Assembly (NCBI GenBank): GCA_025965815.1
Contig: JAOPWF010000858.1
Span: 1 to 6,275, forward strand
Reading direction: 5' to 3'
Origin: Mycobacterium sp.
GTDB taxonomy: Bacteria; Actinomycetota; Actinomycetes; Mycobacteriales; Mycobacteriaceae
Length of the DNA stretch: 6,275 nt
The stretch's first letter is position 1. Every line of letters starts with the position of its first letter. The notes below the pieces were generated by a model that was not told where the DNA came from, searched no databases, and was given only the letters and a program-made list of their open reading frames with translations. This document shows, piece by piece, positions 1-6,260 of the stretch. Position numbers and translations under genes: made by a program.

Positions 1-1
1 G

Positions 2-295
2 GTCATTGTGGCCTACAGCCTGCTGAACTTCGTCGTCCAGACCGTCGTTCAGCCCAAGTTCGTCGGCGACACCGCGGATCTGACGGTGACGTGGACGATG
101 CTGGCGTTGGTGTTCTGGGGCTGGGTCCTCGGACCCTTGGGTGCACTGCTGGCGATACCGCTGACACTGCTGTCCAAGGCGCTGCTCATCGACATCGACC
201 CAGCTACCCGATGGGTCGATGCGATGATCAACAGCAAGGTCGTCGATCCCAGCCAGGAAGGGCAAGAGGACCGGCAACCCGAGGGGGTTGGATGA
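2..295 (+). CDS. AI-2E family membrane transporter, C-terminal end only (5' truncated by window)
   Basis: This is the last 98 or so residues of a polytopic inner-membrane protein of the AI-2E family (named after E. coli TqsA; many members transport other or unknown solutes, some are Na+/H+ antiporters). The reading frame is open to the left edge, so the true start lies outside; the GTG at 8 is internal. Visible are the family's conserved stretch with a QPKFVG motif (V-V-Q-P-x-x-x-G), then a hydrophobic block with [19 protein letters not shown], typical of the last two membrane helices, where the small-residue G-x-x-G-A-x-x-A-x-P pattern is characteristic. A short charged cytoplasmic tail follows, rich in Asp, Gln and Glu. 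Its TGA overlaps the ATG of the ABC ATPase (ATGA at 292-295), so the two are probably translated from one message. Family placement is fairly sure; the substrate is unknown. Confidence 0.82.
   Translation, partial: VIVAYSLLNFVVQTVVQPKFVGDTADLTVTWTMLALVFWGWVLGPLGALLAIPLTLLSKALLIDIDPATRWVDAMINSKVVDPSQEGQEDRQPEGVG
281..287 (+). promoter_or_regulatory. Shine-Dalgarno for the ABC ATPase, deciding its start
   Basis: GAGGGGG lies four bases before the ATG at 292, inside the last codons of the AI-2E gene. It supports the ATG at 292 over an in-frame upstream start at 91, whose extra 67 residues would read out of frame through the AI-2E gene and do not look like protein of any ABC family. Confidence 0.65.
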
Positions 296-1209
296 GCACC
301 GTTGTCGACGTTCGCGATCTGCACAAGCACTTCGGCCGGGTCCACGCTCTGGACGGCCTCGACCTGCAGGTCAACGAGGCGGAGATCCACGGCTTCCTCG
401 GCCCCAACGGCGCGGGCAAGCCAACGACCATCCGGGTGCTGCTGGGGGTAGTGCGAGCGACCTCCGGCAAGGCCGAGCTGTTCGGCCGCGACCCGTGGAC
501 CGACGCCGTCCCCCTGCATCGCCAAATGGCTTATGTGCCCGGCGATGTGACCCTCTGGCCGTCGCTGACCGGCGGTGAGATCATCGACCTGCTCGGCCGA
601 ATGCGCGGTGGCATCGACCAGACCCGCCGCGACGAACTGATCAAGAGGTTCGACCTCGATCCACGGAAGAAGGCCCGCACCTACTCCAAGGGCAATCGGC
701 AGAAGGTGTCGTTGATCGCGGCATTCGCGTCACGGGCCCGTCTGCTGTTGCTCGACGAGCCAAGCTCCGGTCTGGACCCGTTGATGGAACACGTGTTCCA
801 GGAGTGCGTGAAAGAGGCCCGCGACCAGGGCGCCGCGATATTGCTGTCCAGCCACATCCTCGCGGAGACCGAAGCCCTCTGTGAGCGCGTCACCATCATC
901 CGAGCCGGTAAGACCGTCGAGAGCGGCACGCTCGAGTCGATGCGACATCTGAGTCGCACATCCATCAAGGCCGAGTTGCTCGGCGAACCACCGGATCTCA
1001 GCCACATCAGCGGCGTAGAGGACGTCAGCGTCGAGCGCAACACCCTGCGCGCCCAAGTCGACAGCGAGGCACTCAGCGAGGTCATCCGCGCACTCGCGCA
1101 GGTGGGCGTGCGCAGTCTGGTCAGCCAGCCCCCGACGCTGGAGGAACTGTTCCTGCGCCACTACAAGATTGACGACGCTGATCGCACGGCCGCGGCGACC
1201 TCGGCATGA
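292..1209 (+). CDS. ABC exporter ATP-binding protein with altered Walker A (GKP)
   Basis: A 305-aa cytoplasmic nucleotide-binding subunit expected to power export by the permease encoded next. Motifs in order: Walker [11 protein letters not shown] (37-46); the Q-loop region [17 protein letters not shown] (80-96); a divergent signature YSKGNRQK (131-138) in place of LSGGQ; Walker B LLLLDEP (151-157) with catalytic Glu156; D-loop SGLDP (159-163); H-loop His188 in SSH; and a C-terminal extension ending in LEELFLRHY, common in drug-export ATPases. Length and layout resemble, from memory, M. tuberculosis Rv1218c, annotated as a tetronasin-type exporter. Oddity: residue 44 is proline (codon CCA, 421-423), where the family has Ser/Thr that binds Mg2+; this should impair ATP hydrolysis. 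The divergent signature and the missing Q-loop glutamine (YVPGD) are probably subfamily traits. The start at 292 overlaps the AI-2E stop, and the stop overlaps the permease start. Confidence 0.92.
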   Translation: MSTVVDVRDLHKHFGRVHALDGLDLQVNEAEIHGFLGPNGAGKPTTIRVLLGVVRATSGKAELFGRDPWTDAVPLHRQMAYVPGDVTLWPSLTGGEIIDLLGRMRGGIDQTRRDELIKRFDLDPRKKARTYSKGNRQKVSLIAAFASRARLLLLDEPSSGLDPLMEHVFQECVKEARDQGAAILLSSHILAETEALCERVTIIRAGKTVESGTLESMRHLSRTSIKAELLGEPPDLSHISGVEDVSVERNTLRAQVDSEALSEVIRALAQVGVRSLVSQPPTLEELFLRHYKIDDADRTAAATSA

Positions 1210-2843
1210 GCACGGAGACGGCTGCCCGGCAGCGGAATTTCGAACCCGAACACAACGGTTCCCAATTCACCGGCACCCTCGGGCTGCTGCGGCTATACCT
1301 TCGCCGCGACCGCATCGTGCTCCCGTCGTGGGTGCTGCTGCTCTCGCTGCCGTTGGCACCGGTCTACATCGGCAGCATCGAGAGCGTCTATCCCACAGCG
1401 GCCCAACGCGCTGCCTTCGTCGCCTCGGTCATGGCCAGCCCCGCACAGCGGGCAATGTACGGGAACATCTACAACGACAGCGTCGGCGCCGTCGGCATCT
1501 GGAAGGCCGGCGTGTACCACGCGTTCATCGGGGTCGCCGTCATCCTCACCCTCATCCGCCATACCCGGGCCGACGAGGAGACCGGCCGCGCCGAACTCCT
1601 CGACTCGACCGCAATCGGACGGTACGCCAGCCTGACGGCCGCCCTGCTGCTCACCTTCGGTGCCTCGATCGCGACGGGTCTCATCGGCACCGCCGGCTTG
1701 CTGGCCACCGACGCGCCCGCCACCGGTTCGACGGCGTTCGGCGCGGCACTGGCCGCGTCGGGAATGGTCTTCGCCGCGGTCGCCGCGGTGGCGGCCCAAC
1801 TCAGCACGAGCGCACGGACGGCGCGCGGAATCGCGTTCGGCGTTCTCGGCACCGCCTTCGCCCTGCGCGCCATCGGCGACGCCGGATCCGGTGCGCTGTC
1901 CTGGCTGTCACCGCTGGGCTGGTCGTTGCAGGTTCGGCCGTACGCCGGGGACCGCTGGTGGGTGCTGCTTCTGCATCTCGTGACGACGGCCGTGCTGACC
2001 GTCGTTGCGTACCATCTGCTGAGCCGTCGTGACATCGGCGGTGGCCTCATCGCCGAGCGGCCCGGTCGAGCCACCGCGTCGCGGATACTCAGTGGCCCGT
2101 TCGGCCTGTCCTGGCGGCTGGACCGCGGAACGCTGCTGCTCTGGACAGTCGGGCTGAGCCTGTATGCACTGCTCATCGGCAGCGTGGTGCACGACATCCG
2201 CAACGAGATCGCGGGGAGCGCCGCGATTGAGGAGATCGTCACCCGAATGGGCGGCAGCGCTGCACTGGAGAACGCGTTCATCGCGATCGCGTTCACCATG
2301 CTGGGCATCGGCGCGTCGGCACTGGCGATATCGGTGACTCTGCGGCTGCACACCGAAGAAAGCGAGCGCCGCGCCGAAACGGTGCTGTCCTGCGCGATCG
2401 GACGGATCCGCTGGGCCGTGAGCCACATCGCGTTCGCCGTCGGCGGGACCGCGGCGGCGCTGTTGGCCGCCGGCGTGGTGGCCGGCGTCACCTACGGCCT
2501 TGCGGCGGCTGACGTCGGTGCAAAGCTGCCCGGTGTGCTGGCCGCGGCGGCGGTCCAATTGCCCGGCGTGTGGCTGCTGTCAGCGGTGACCGTCGCCCTG
2601 TTCGGCTTCATTCCGCGCTTCACGCCCGTTGCCTGGGGTGTGTTGGTCACGTTCCTTGCCGTCTACTTCCTGGGTTCGATATCCGGTGTCCCGCAATGGG
2701 TTCTCGATCTGACGCCGTTCGCCCACATACCCCGGGTGCCGGGTGAAACGTTCCGGGCGGCGCCCCTGGCCTGGCTGCTGCTGGCTGACGCGGTGCTGTT
2801 CACCGGCGGACTGATCGCCTTGCGGCGCCGCGATCTGCGTTAG
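1206..2843 (+). CDS. ABC-2 type exporter permease, two-lobed (Rv1217c-like)
   Basis: A 545-aa integral membrane protein, the expected partner of the ATPase just upstream (ATGA overlap at 1206-1209). No strong Shine-Dalgarno is visible, so translational coupling is likely. By eye about twelve hydrophobic helices fall in two sets of six: about 38-57, 101-117, 140-167, 176-199, 207-224 and 250-271, then 308-328, 355-377, 405-430, 440-468, 472-491 and 518-538. A long extracytoplasmic stretch follows the first helix of each half. After the second helix of each half sits a related charged motif: [12 protein letters not shown] (128-139) and [12 protein letters not shown] (389-400). The protein therefore looks like an internal duplication and may supply both halves of the pore alone. 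Length and arrangement match, from memory, the tetronasin-type permease Rv1217c (about 548 aa), implicated in drug export. It ends in a basic tail (ALRRRDLR). The actual substrate cannot be read from the sequence. Confidence 0.88.
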   Translation: MSTETAARQRNFEPEHNGSQFTGTLGLLRLYLRRDRIVLPSWVLLLSLPLAPVYIGSIESVYPTAAQRAAFVASVMASPAQRAMYGNIYNDSVGAVGIWKAGVYHAFIGVAVILTLIRHTRADEETGRAELLDSTAIGRYASLTAALLLTFGASIATGLIGTAGLLATDAPATGSTAFGAALAASGMVFAAVAAVAAQLSTSARTARGIAFGVLGTAFALRAIGDAGSGALSWLSPLGWSLQVRPYAGDRWWVLLLHLVTTAVLTVVAYHLLSRRDIGGGLIAERPGRATASRILSGPFGLSWRLDRGTLLLWTVGLSLYALLIGSVVHDIRNEIAGSAAIEEIVTRMGGSAALENAFIAIAFTMLGIGASALAISVTLRLHTEESERRAETVLSCAIGRIRWAVSHIAFAVGGTAAALLAAGVVAGVTYGLAAADVGAKLPGVLAAAAVQLPGVWLLSAVTVALFGFIPRFTPVAWGVLVTFLAVYFLGSISGVPQWVLDLTPFAHIPRVPGETFRAAPLAWLLLADAVLFTGGLIALRRRDLR

Positions 2844-2851
2844 CGGTGCAC

Positions 2852-2857
2852 TAACCT
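2852..2857 (+). promoter_or_regulatory. Predicted -10 box (TAACCT) of a leaderless promoter for the phosphatase
   Basis: TAACCT fits the mycobacterial -10 consensus TANNNT and ends exactly six bases before the ATG at 2864. Transcription would then start at the A of the start codon. No convincing Shine-Dalgarno precedes the ATG and no clear -35 is seen, both usual for mycobacterial leaderless genes. The box lies in the 20-base gap after the permease stop. Confidence 0.55.
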
Positions 2858-2863
2858 CTGGGC

Positions 2864-3601
2864 ATGATCGCGCGCCTGGGAGCCATGGTCGCCGCCACCA
2901 CCGCGGCCGTACTCATCGGCGCCGTCACGCCGATCGCGGCGGCCGAGCCCCCTGCCCCGCCAACACCGATCGATCCGCCGCCCGTCGAACCGGCCAACGT
3001 CGGCGACCTGAAAATCGTTGCCACCCAGTACTACGACAGCGGTGCGTACCTGACGGATCTGCAGCAGGCCGCCGCCCCGGCCATCGCCTGGATCAACGAC
3101 GAGGCGCCCAGGGTCGAGCGGGCGGCGGTGGTGTTCGACATCGACGACACCGCGCTGTCGAACTGGGTAGTCATCAAGGCCAACGACTTCGGCCGGGTCA
3201 TCGACGGACCGTGTACGTCACTACCGGCCGGCCCCTGCGGCTGGCGCGCGTGGGACCTCACCGCGCAATCGACGGTGATCCCCCCGACGCTCGACATCTA
3301 CAACACCGCCAAGGACCGCGGCGCCGCGATCTTCTTCATCACCGGACGGGACGAGCCGCAACGGGCGGCGACCGAGCGCAACCTGCAGGCCGCCGGGTAC
3401 ACCGGCTACACCGGTCTACTCATGGAACCCCAAGGCGCGCACTACGCTTCTGCCGCCGACTTCAAAGCGCCACAGCGCGAGATGATTCAGCGGCAGGGCT
3501 ACACCATCATCGCCAACGTCGGTGATCAGCCGTCGGACCTCGACGGCGGATTCTCCGAGCAAACCTACCTGCTACCGAATCCCTTTTACCGAATCCCCTG
3601 A
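2864..3601 (+). CDS. Secreted HAD-superfamily acid phosphatase (class B type, PF03767-like)
   Basis: A 245-aa exported phosphomonoesterase. Residues 1-27 form a signal peptide: short basic start (Arg4), hydrophobic core, and an A-A-A site giving probable cleavage after Ala27. A Pro-rich linker (29-43) follows. There is no lipobox cysteine, unlike the lipoprotein e(P4) relatives, so the product is likely secreted rather than lipid-anchored. HAD motifs: motif I FDIDDT (91-96) with nucleophile Asp92 and acid/base Asp94; motif II FITGR (158-162) with Thr160; motif III Lys201; motif IV NVGDQPSD (218-225) with Asp221 and Asp225 for Mg2+. The C-terminus LPNPFYRIP is typical of the family. Cys117 and Cys125 flank a small loop and could form a disulfide outside the cell. 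The gene follows the permease by 20 bases but appears to have its own leaderless promoter. Substrate unknown; phosphate scavenging from monoesters or nucleotides is the family-based guess. Confidence 0.9.
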   Translation: MIARLGAMVAATTAAVLIGAVTPIAAAEPPAPPTPIDPPPVEPANVGDLKIVATQYYDSGAYLTDLQQAAAPAIAWINDEAPRVERAAVVFDIDDTALSNWVVIKANDFGRVIDGPCTSLPAGPCGWRAWDLTAQSTVIPPTLDIYNTAKDRGAAIFFITGRDEPQRAATERNLQAAGYTGYTGLLMEPQGAHYASAADFKAPQREMIQRQGYTIIANVGDQPSDLDGGFSEQTYLLPNPFYRIP

Positions 3602-3688
3602 GCCGGGCCACGGCATGCAGGCCGAACCATCGACACATGATCTCGACGACAGCGGCTGTGCGGCATGAAGCCGGCGCGCACGGCTGAG

Positions 3689-3694
3689 TAGGTT
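3689..3694 (+). promoter_or_regulatory. Possible -10 box (TAGGTT) for the dehydrogenase pair
   Basis: TAGGTT matches TANNNT and would place the transcription start near 3700-3702, giving a leader of about 20 bases that includes the Shine-Dalgarno. No recognisable -35 is seen. The 120-base gap 3602-3721 contains no other strong signal, and only a weak 5-bp inverted repeat (CGGCT/AGCCG), too short to call a terminator for the phosphatase. Confidence 0.35.
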
Positions 3695-3709
3695 GGAAGC
3701 CGCTGCGAC

Positions 3710-3717
3710 GAAGGGAG
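3710..3717 (+). promoter_or_regulatory. Shine-Dalgarno for the alcohol dehydrogenase, deciding its start
   Basis: GAAGGGAG sits four bases before the ATG at 3722. It favours this start over the in-frame ATG at 3746 (residue 9), which would trim eight weakly conserved residues but has no comparable ribosome site. Confidence 0.65.
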
Positions 3718-3721
3718 CGAC

Positions 3722-4777
3722 ATGGGAGCCAACTCCGCTGGGACCATGCGGGCCGAGCGCTTTTACGCCGAAATCAAAACAGTTGCACTGGAGGATGTTC
3801 CGATCCCCGAACCGGGCTCGGGTGAAGTTCTGGTGAAAGTGGCGTACTGCGGAATCTGTCATTCCGACCTGAGCCTGATCAACGGGACATTCCCGGCCCA
3901 GGTGCCGGTGGTGACCCAGGGCCACGAGGCGTCGGGCACGATCGCGCAGCTCGGGCCCGATGTCACCGGCTGGGCCGAAGGGGACCGGGTGGTGGTGGCC
4001 GCGGGCAGGCCCTGCGCGGTCTGCCCCAACTGCCGGCGCGGTGACGCGACGAACTGCCTGCAGGTACGGCTGATGGCCTTCGCCTACGACGGCGCCTGGG
4101 CCGAATACACCGTCGCCCAGGCGGCCGGCTTGACCCGCATTCCCGACAACGTGCCGATGGAGCAGGCCGCGATCCTGGCCGACGCGGTGTCGACACCCTT
4201 CGGTGCCGTGGTGCGCACCGGGAAGGTGGCCATCGGAGAGTCGGTAGGCGTGTGGGGTGTCGGGGGTGTCGGCACCCACATCGTGCAACTCGCGCGGTTG
4301 GTCGGGGCTGTCCCGGTGATCGCCGTCGACATCAATCCGGTCGTCCTGGACCGAGCCCTCGAACTCGGCGCCGACTACGCGTTCGACTCCCGCGACGAGA
4401 ACCTCAAGGACAAGATCGCCGAGCTGACCGGTGGCCGCAAGCTCGACGTCGCATTCGATGTTGTTGGCCTCAAAACCACTTTCGAGCAGGCCCTCGACTG
4501 CCTGACCGTCGGCGGCCGGCTGGTCGGCGTCGGCATGAGCGGGGAGTCACCGACGGTCGGCCCCACGTCCATGTTCGGGTTGACGCAGAGGCAGGCGCTC
4601 GGCCACCTCGGGTACAAGAACGTCGATATCGAGACCCTCGCCACGCTGGTCTCGCGCGGGCGACTGGACCTGTCGCGGTCGGTCAGCGAGATCATCCCGC
4701 TCGAGGACATCGCCGCGGGTATCGAGAAACTCGAACGCCAGGAAGGCAACCCGATCCGGATTCTGGTGCAGCCGTGA
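3722..4777 (+). CDS. Zinc-dependent alcohol dehydrogenase, medium-chain (MDR) family
   Basis: A 351-aa cytoplasmic oxidoreductase interconverting an alcohol and an aldehyde or ketone. The N-terminal GroES-like catalytic domain has the zinc site Cys43 (in YCGICHSD) and His68-Glu69 (in GHE); Asp154 (in ILADAVST) sits where many relatives have the third ligand, usually Cys. His47-Ser48 are in the proton-relay position. A complete structural zinc loop is present: Cys98, Cys101, Cys104 and Cys112. The Rossmann domain carries GVGGVG (179-184), and the second strand ends in Asp203 (VIAVD), which by family rules favours NAD(H) over NADP(H). Length is normal and all key residues are present, so it should be active. 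Its stop overlaps the start of the following short-chain dehydrogenase (GTGA, 4774-4777), so the two are coupled and likely act in one pathway. Substrate not deducible. Confidence 0.93.
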   Translation: MGANSAGTMRAERFYAEIKTVALEDVPIPEPGSGEVLVKVAYCGICHSDLSLINGTFPAQVPVVTQGHEASGTIAQLGPDVTGWAEGDRVVVAAGRPCAVCPNCRRGDATNCLQVRLMAFAYDGAWAEYTVAQAAGLTRIPDNVPMEQAAILADAVSTPFGAVVRTGKVAIGESVGVWGVGGVGTHIVQLARLVGAVPVIAVDINPVVLDRALELGADYAFDSRDENLKDKIAELTGGRKLDVAFDVVGLKTTFEQALDCLTVGGRLVGVGMSGESPTVGPTSMFGLTQRQALGHLGYKNVDIETLATLVSRGRLDLSRSVSEIIPLEDIAAGIEKLERQEGNPIRILVQP

Positions 4778-5526
4778 CCGGCCCGCTTGACTCGGCGCTC
4801 ACCGGACGGGTGGCGCTGCTCACCGGCGCCTCGGGCGGTATCGGCAGGGCAATCGTCCGCGGCCTGGCCGAGTCGGGGGTCGATCTCTATTTGACGTACG
4901 GGCGGCACGCCCACGAGACCGAGGAGGTCGCCGAATACGCCCGGGGGTTGGGTCGACGGGTGGCTGTTGCCGCTGCCGACCTCGCCGACCCGGCCACGTC
5001 GAAACGCCTTGCCGAGAAGGCCGCCGAGGAGTTGGGCGGTGTCGACATCCTCGTCGCCAACGCCGGCACCGCGACGCGGACATCGTGGGATGAGGTCGAC
5101 CTCGACCTGTGGAACACAACGCTGGCGGTGAACTTGACGGCGCCGTTCCTGCTGGCGCAGCGGGTTCTGCCCGGGATGATCGAACGAGGCTTCGGCCGCG
5201 TCCTGTTCATCTCTTCCGTCGCCGCGCTGAACGGCGGCGTCGTCGGAGCCCATTACGCGGCAAGCAAAGCCGGCCTGCACGGGCTGACCCATCACCTCGC
5301 CCCGCGGGTGGCCGACGCCGGAGTGACCGTCAACGCACTCGCCCCCGCGTTGATCGGCGACACCCGGATGCTGCCCACCGCACCGGATGGCGAGGCGCCG
5401 CTGCCGATCCCCGTCGGCCGGCTCGGGCATCCCGACGAGGTCGCCGACATGGCGATCGCCATGCTGCGCAACGGATATCTCACCAACAAGGTTGTGACCC
5501 TCGACGGCGGCCTGCTTCCCCGCTGA
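4774..5526 (+). CDS. Short-chain dehydrogenase/reductase (SDR), FabG-like
   Basis: A 250-aa classical SDR starting at a GTG that overlaps the alcohol dehydrogenase stop. This start puts the first Rossmann strand (GRVALLTG) at residue 11, the normal place; a longer in-frame reading upstream is just the dehydrogenase gene in another frame. Motifs: TGASGGIG (17-24) for cofactor binding; Asp69 in ADL; NAG (96-98); Asn120; Ser148; and Tyr161-x3-Lys165 (YAASK), completing the Asn-Ser-Tyr-Lys tetrad. Strand 2 ends TYGRH with Arg44 and no acidic residue, suggesting NADP(H), in contrast to the likely NAD(H) of its neighbour. The C-terminus TLDGGLLPR is typical. The usual PG after the active site is Pro191-Ala192 here, a mild deviation. 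It may reduce a 3-oxoacyl or similar keto group, but the substrate is unknown. Confidence 0.93.
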   Translation: MTGPLDSALTGRVALLTGASGGIGRAIVRGLAESGVDLYLTYGRHAHETEEVAEYARGLGRRVAVAAADLADPATSKRLAEKAAEELGGVDILVANAGTATRTSWDEVDLDLWNTTLAVNLTAPFLLAQRVLPGMIERGFGRVLFISSVAALNGGVVGAHYAASKAGLHGLTHHLAPRVADAGVTVNALAPALIGDTRMLPTAPDGEAPLPIPVGRLGHPDEVADMAIAMLRNGYLTNKVVTLDGGLLPR

Positions 5527-5539
5527 TCTGGCATTAATG

Positions 5540-5886
5540 TCACTTTGACGTGGGGCTCAGCAGCGGGCCGAGCCGGCCCGCGGTGCTGCCGTACAGCACC
5601 AGTTCGTCGGCACCGGCTTCGTGGAACCGGGCGAAGGCGGCGAGGCGCCCGCGAACCCAGCGCGGCGGCGGACCGGATCCATTCGCCGGGCAGGGTCGCG
5701 GCCACCTCGGTGAGCTGATCGCGGGTGCGGACCGAGTCCGCCGCGCCCCGCACTCCCGCGAGTTGAGGATGCGACCGCAGCTGGTCGAGGTGGCCGGGGT
5801 CCCACCCGTTGACCTTCGCCAGCTGCTCAGTGCCGGATATTCGGGCAGGACCATCTTCTTCACCGCCTCGTGGACCGCTTCCGGTG
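5540..5886 (-). pseudogene. Remnant of LLM-class (F420/flavin) oxidoreductase, C-terminal third, two frame breaks
   Basis: Read on the minus strand, this begins abruptly with EAVHEAVKKMVLPEYPAL (about 5881-5828). It then changes frame to EQLAKVNGWDPGHLDQL, RGAADSVRTRDQLTEVA and TLPGEWIRSAAALGS (5828 to about 5652), and changes back to RLAAFARFHEAGADELVLYG (from 5647), ending in a TGA at 5540. The order NGWD, then QL-x-E-V-A, L-P-x-E-W, and GADE-x-V-L-x-G is that of the C-terminal part of F420-dependent luciferase-like oxidoreductases (recalled, not searched). The barrel's N-terminal two thirds, with the cofactor site, are missing. The first break at 5826-5830 fits loss of one base (CTGAG for CTGGAG). 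At the second, at 5645-5655, about five codons normally between the GS and the last helix are also missing. It is convergent with the SDR gene, 13 bases from its stop. Residues on both sides of each break remain family-like, so decay seems recent, or there are sequence errors. Confidence 0.72.
5876..5886. other. Deletion junction fusing two divergent gene remnants head to head
   Basis: Minus-strand similarity to the LLM oxidoreductase runs up to about 5881, and plus-strand phosphotransferase N-lobe similarity (SGGRTRREDLVLRLPAG) begins at about 5880. There is no spacer and neither gene has a start. This is where one deletion probably removed both 5' ends and the shared promoter region. The exact base is inferred from where residues stop looking conserved. 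Confidence 0.45.
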
Positions 5887-6260
5887 GTCGCACCCGCAGG
5901 GAGGACCTGGTGTTGCGGCTGCCGGCCGGCGACCACCAGCTGTTCGTGACGCCTGTTGTGCCTTCCGGGACGACCTGTCGGTGGCCGCGCTGTTCGACTG
6001 GGAGACGGCGGGTACCGGTCCACCCGAGATCGACGTCGGCTGGTGGCTGATGTTCGAGCGGTATCTGTGCGAATCGCTGGGTTTCACCCGGCCGCCCGGT
6101 ATCGGACTACTACAAGCTGCTCGCCGCCTTCGTGCCGTCGCTGATCACCAACCGGCCCGCGATCCTGTTGGCCCGCGATGGGCTGGACGAGACCACGGCC
6201 CGGACCTACCCGCAGCGGGCGCTCTGGCTGGTGGAGCGCTATCTGGCCGAACCGGCATAG
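5880..6260 (+). pseudogene. Remnant of APH-like phosphotransferase (PF01636 type), deleted and frameshifted
   Basis: Pieces of one protein appear in successive frames. SGGRTRREDLVLRLPAG (5880-5930) looks like the N-lobe of an aminoglycoside/choline-kinase-like phosphotransferase. FRDDLSVAALFDWETAG (from 5963), then GPPEIDVGWWLMFERYL, is the strand and DWE motif carrying the metal-binding Asp of the C-lobe. GRPVSDYYKLLAAFV (from 6090), then NRPAILLARDGL and ending in LVERYLAEPA at a TAG (6258-6260), is the C-terminal helical part. The start, roughly the middle 130-150 residues including the catalytic HGD-x4-N loop, and about 20 residues before GRPV are gone; the frame changes between 5930 and 5963 and again between 6082 and 6100. 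An active kinase cannot be made. Such proteins in mycobacteria often sit beside acyl-CoA or F420 oxidoreductase genes (recalled), which fits the adjoining LLM remnant. The last 15 bases of the window hold nothing recognisable. Confidence 0.68.

Noticed and set aside
1469..2491. Long minus-strand open frame (340 aa) opposite the permease
   Set aside because: It is antisense to a clear membrane protein gene in GC-rich DNA, is low in complexity (Ala, Arg, Ser, Pro), and shows no recognisable domain. Such open antisense frames are expected at this base composition.
3573..3597. 11-bp direct repeat TACCGAATCCC, twice, three bases apart at the end of the phosphatase gene
   Set aside because: Both copies are explained by the family's usual C-terminal residues (LPNPFYRIP); the copies are in different frames and no further copies were seen, so a mobile or regulatory role is not supported.
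3602..3721. Possible terminator between phosphatase and dehydrogenase
   Set aside because: Only a 5-bp stem (CGGCT/AGCCG) with a 12-base loop and no U tract is present, too weak to annotate.
4375..5430. Minus-strand open frame (351 aa) opposite the two dehydrogenase genes
   Set aside because: It spans the junction of two well-supported plus-strand genes and has no motif of its own; the codon bias of the genes keeps it open.
5292..6023. Minus-strand 243-aa frame as an intact gene
   Set aside because: Only its middle (about 5652-5828) resembles LLM oxidoreductases. The rest is Arg/Pro-rich out-of-frame sequence and runs into the SDR gene.
5550..6050. Plus-strand 166-aa frame as an intact gene
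   Set aside because: Its first two thirds are antisense to the LLM remnant. Only 5880-5930 looks like real phosphotransferase sequence, after which the frame leaves the homology.
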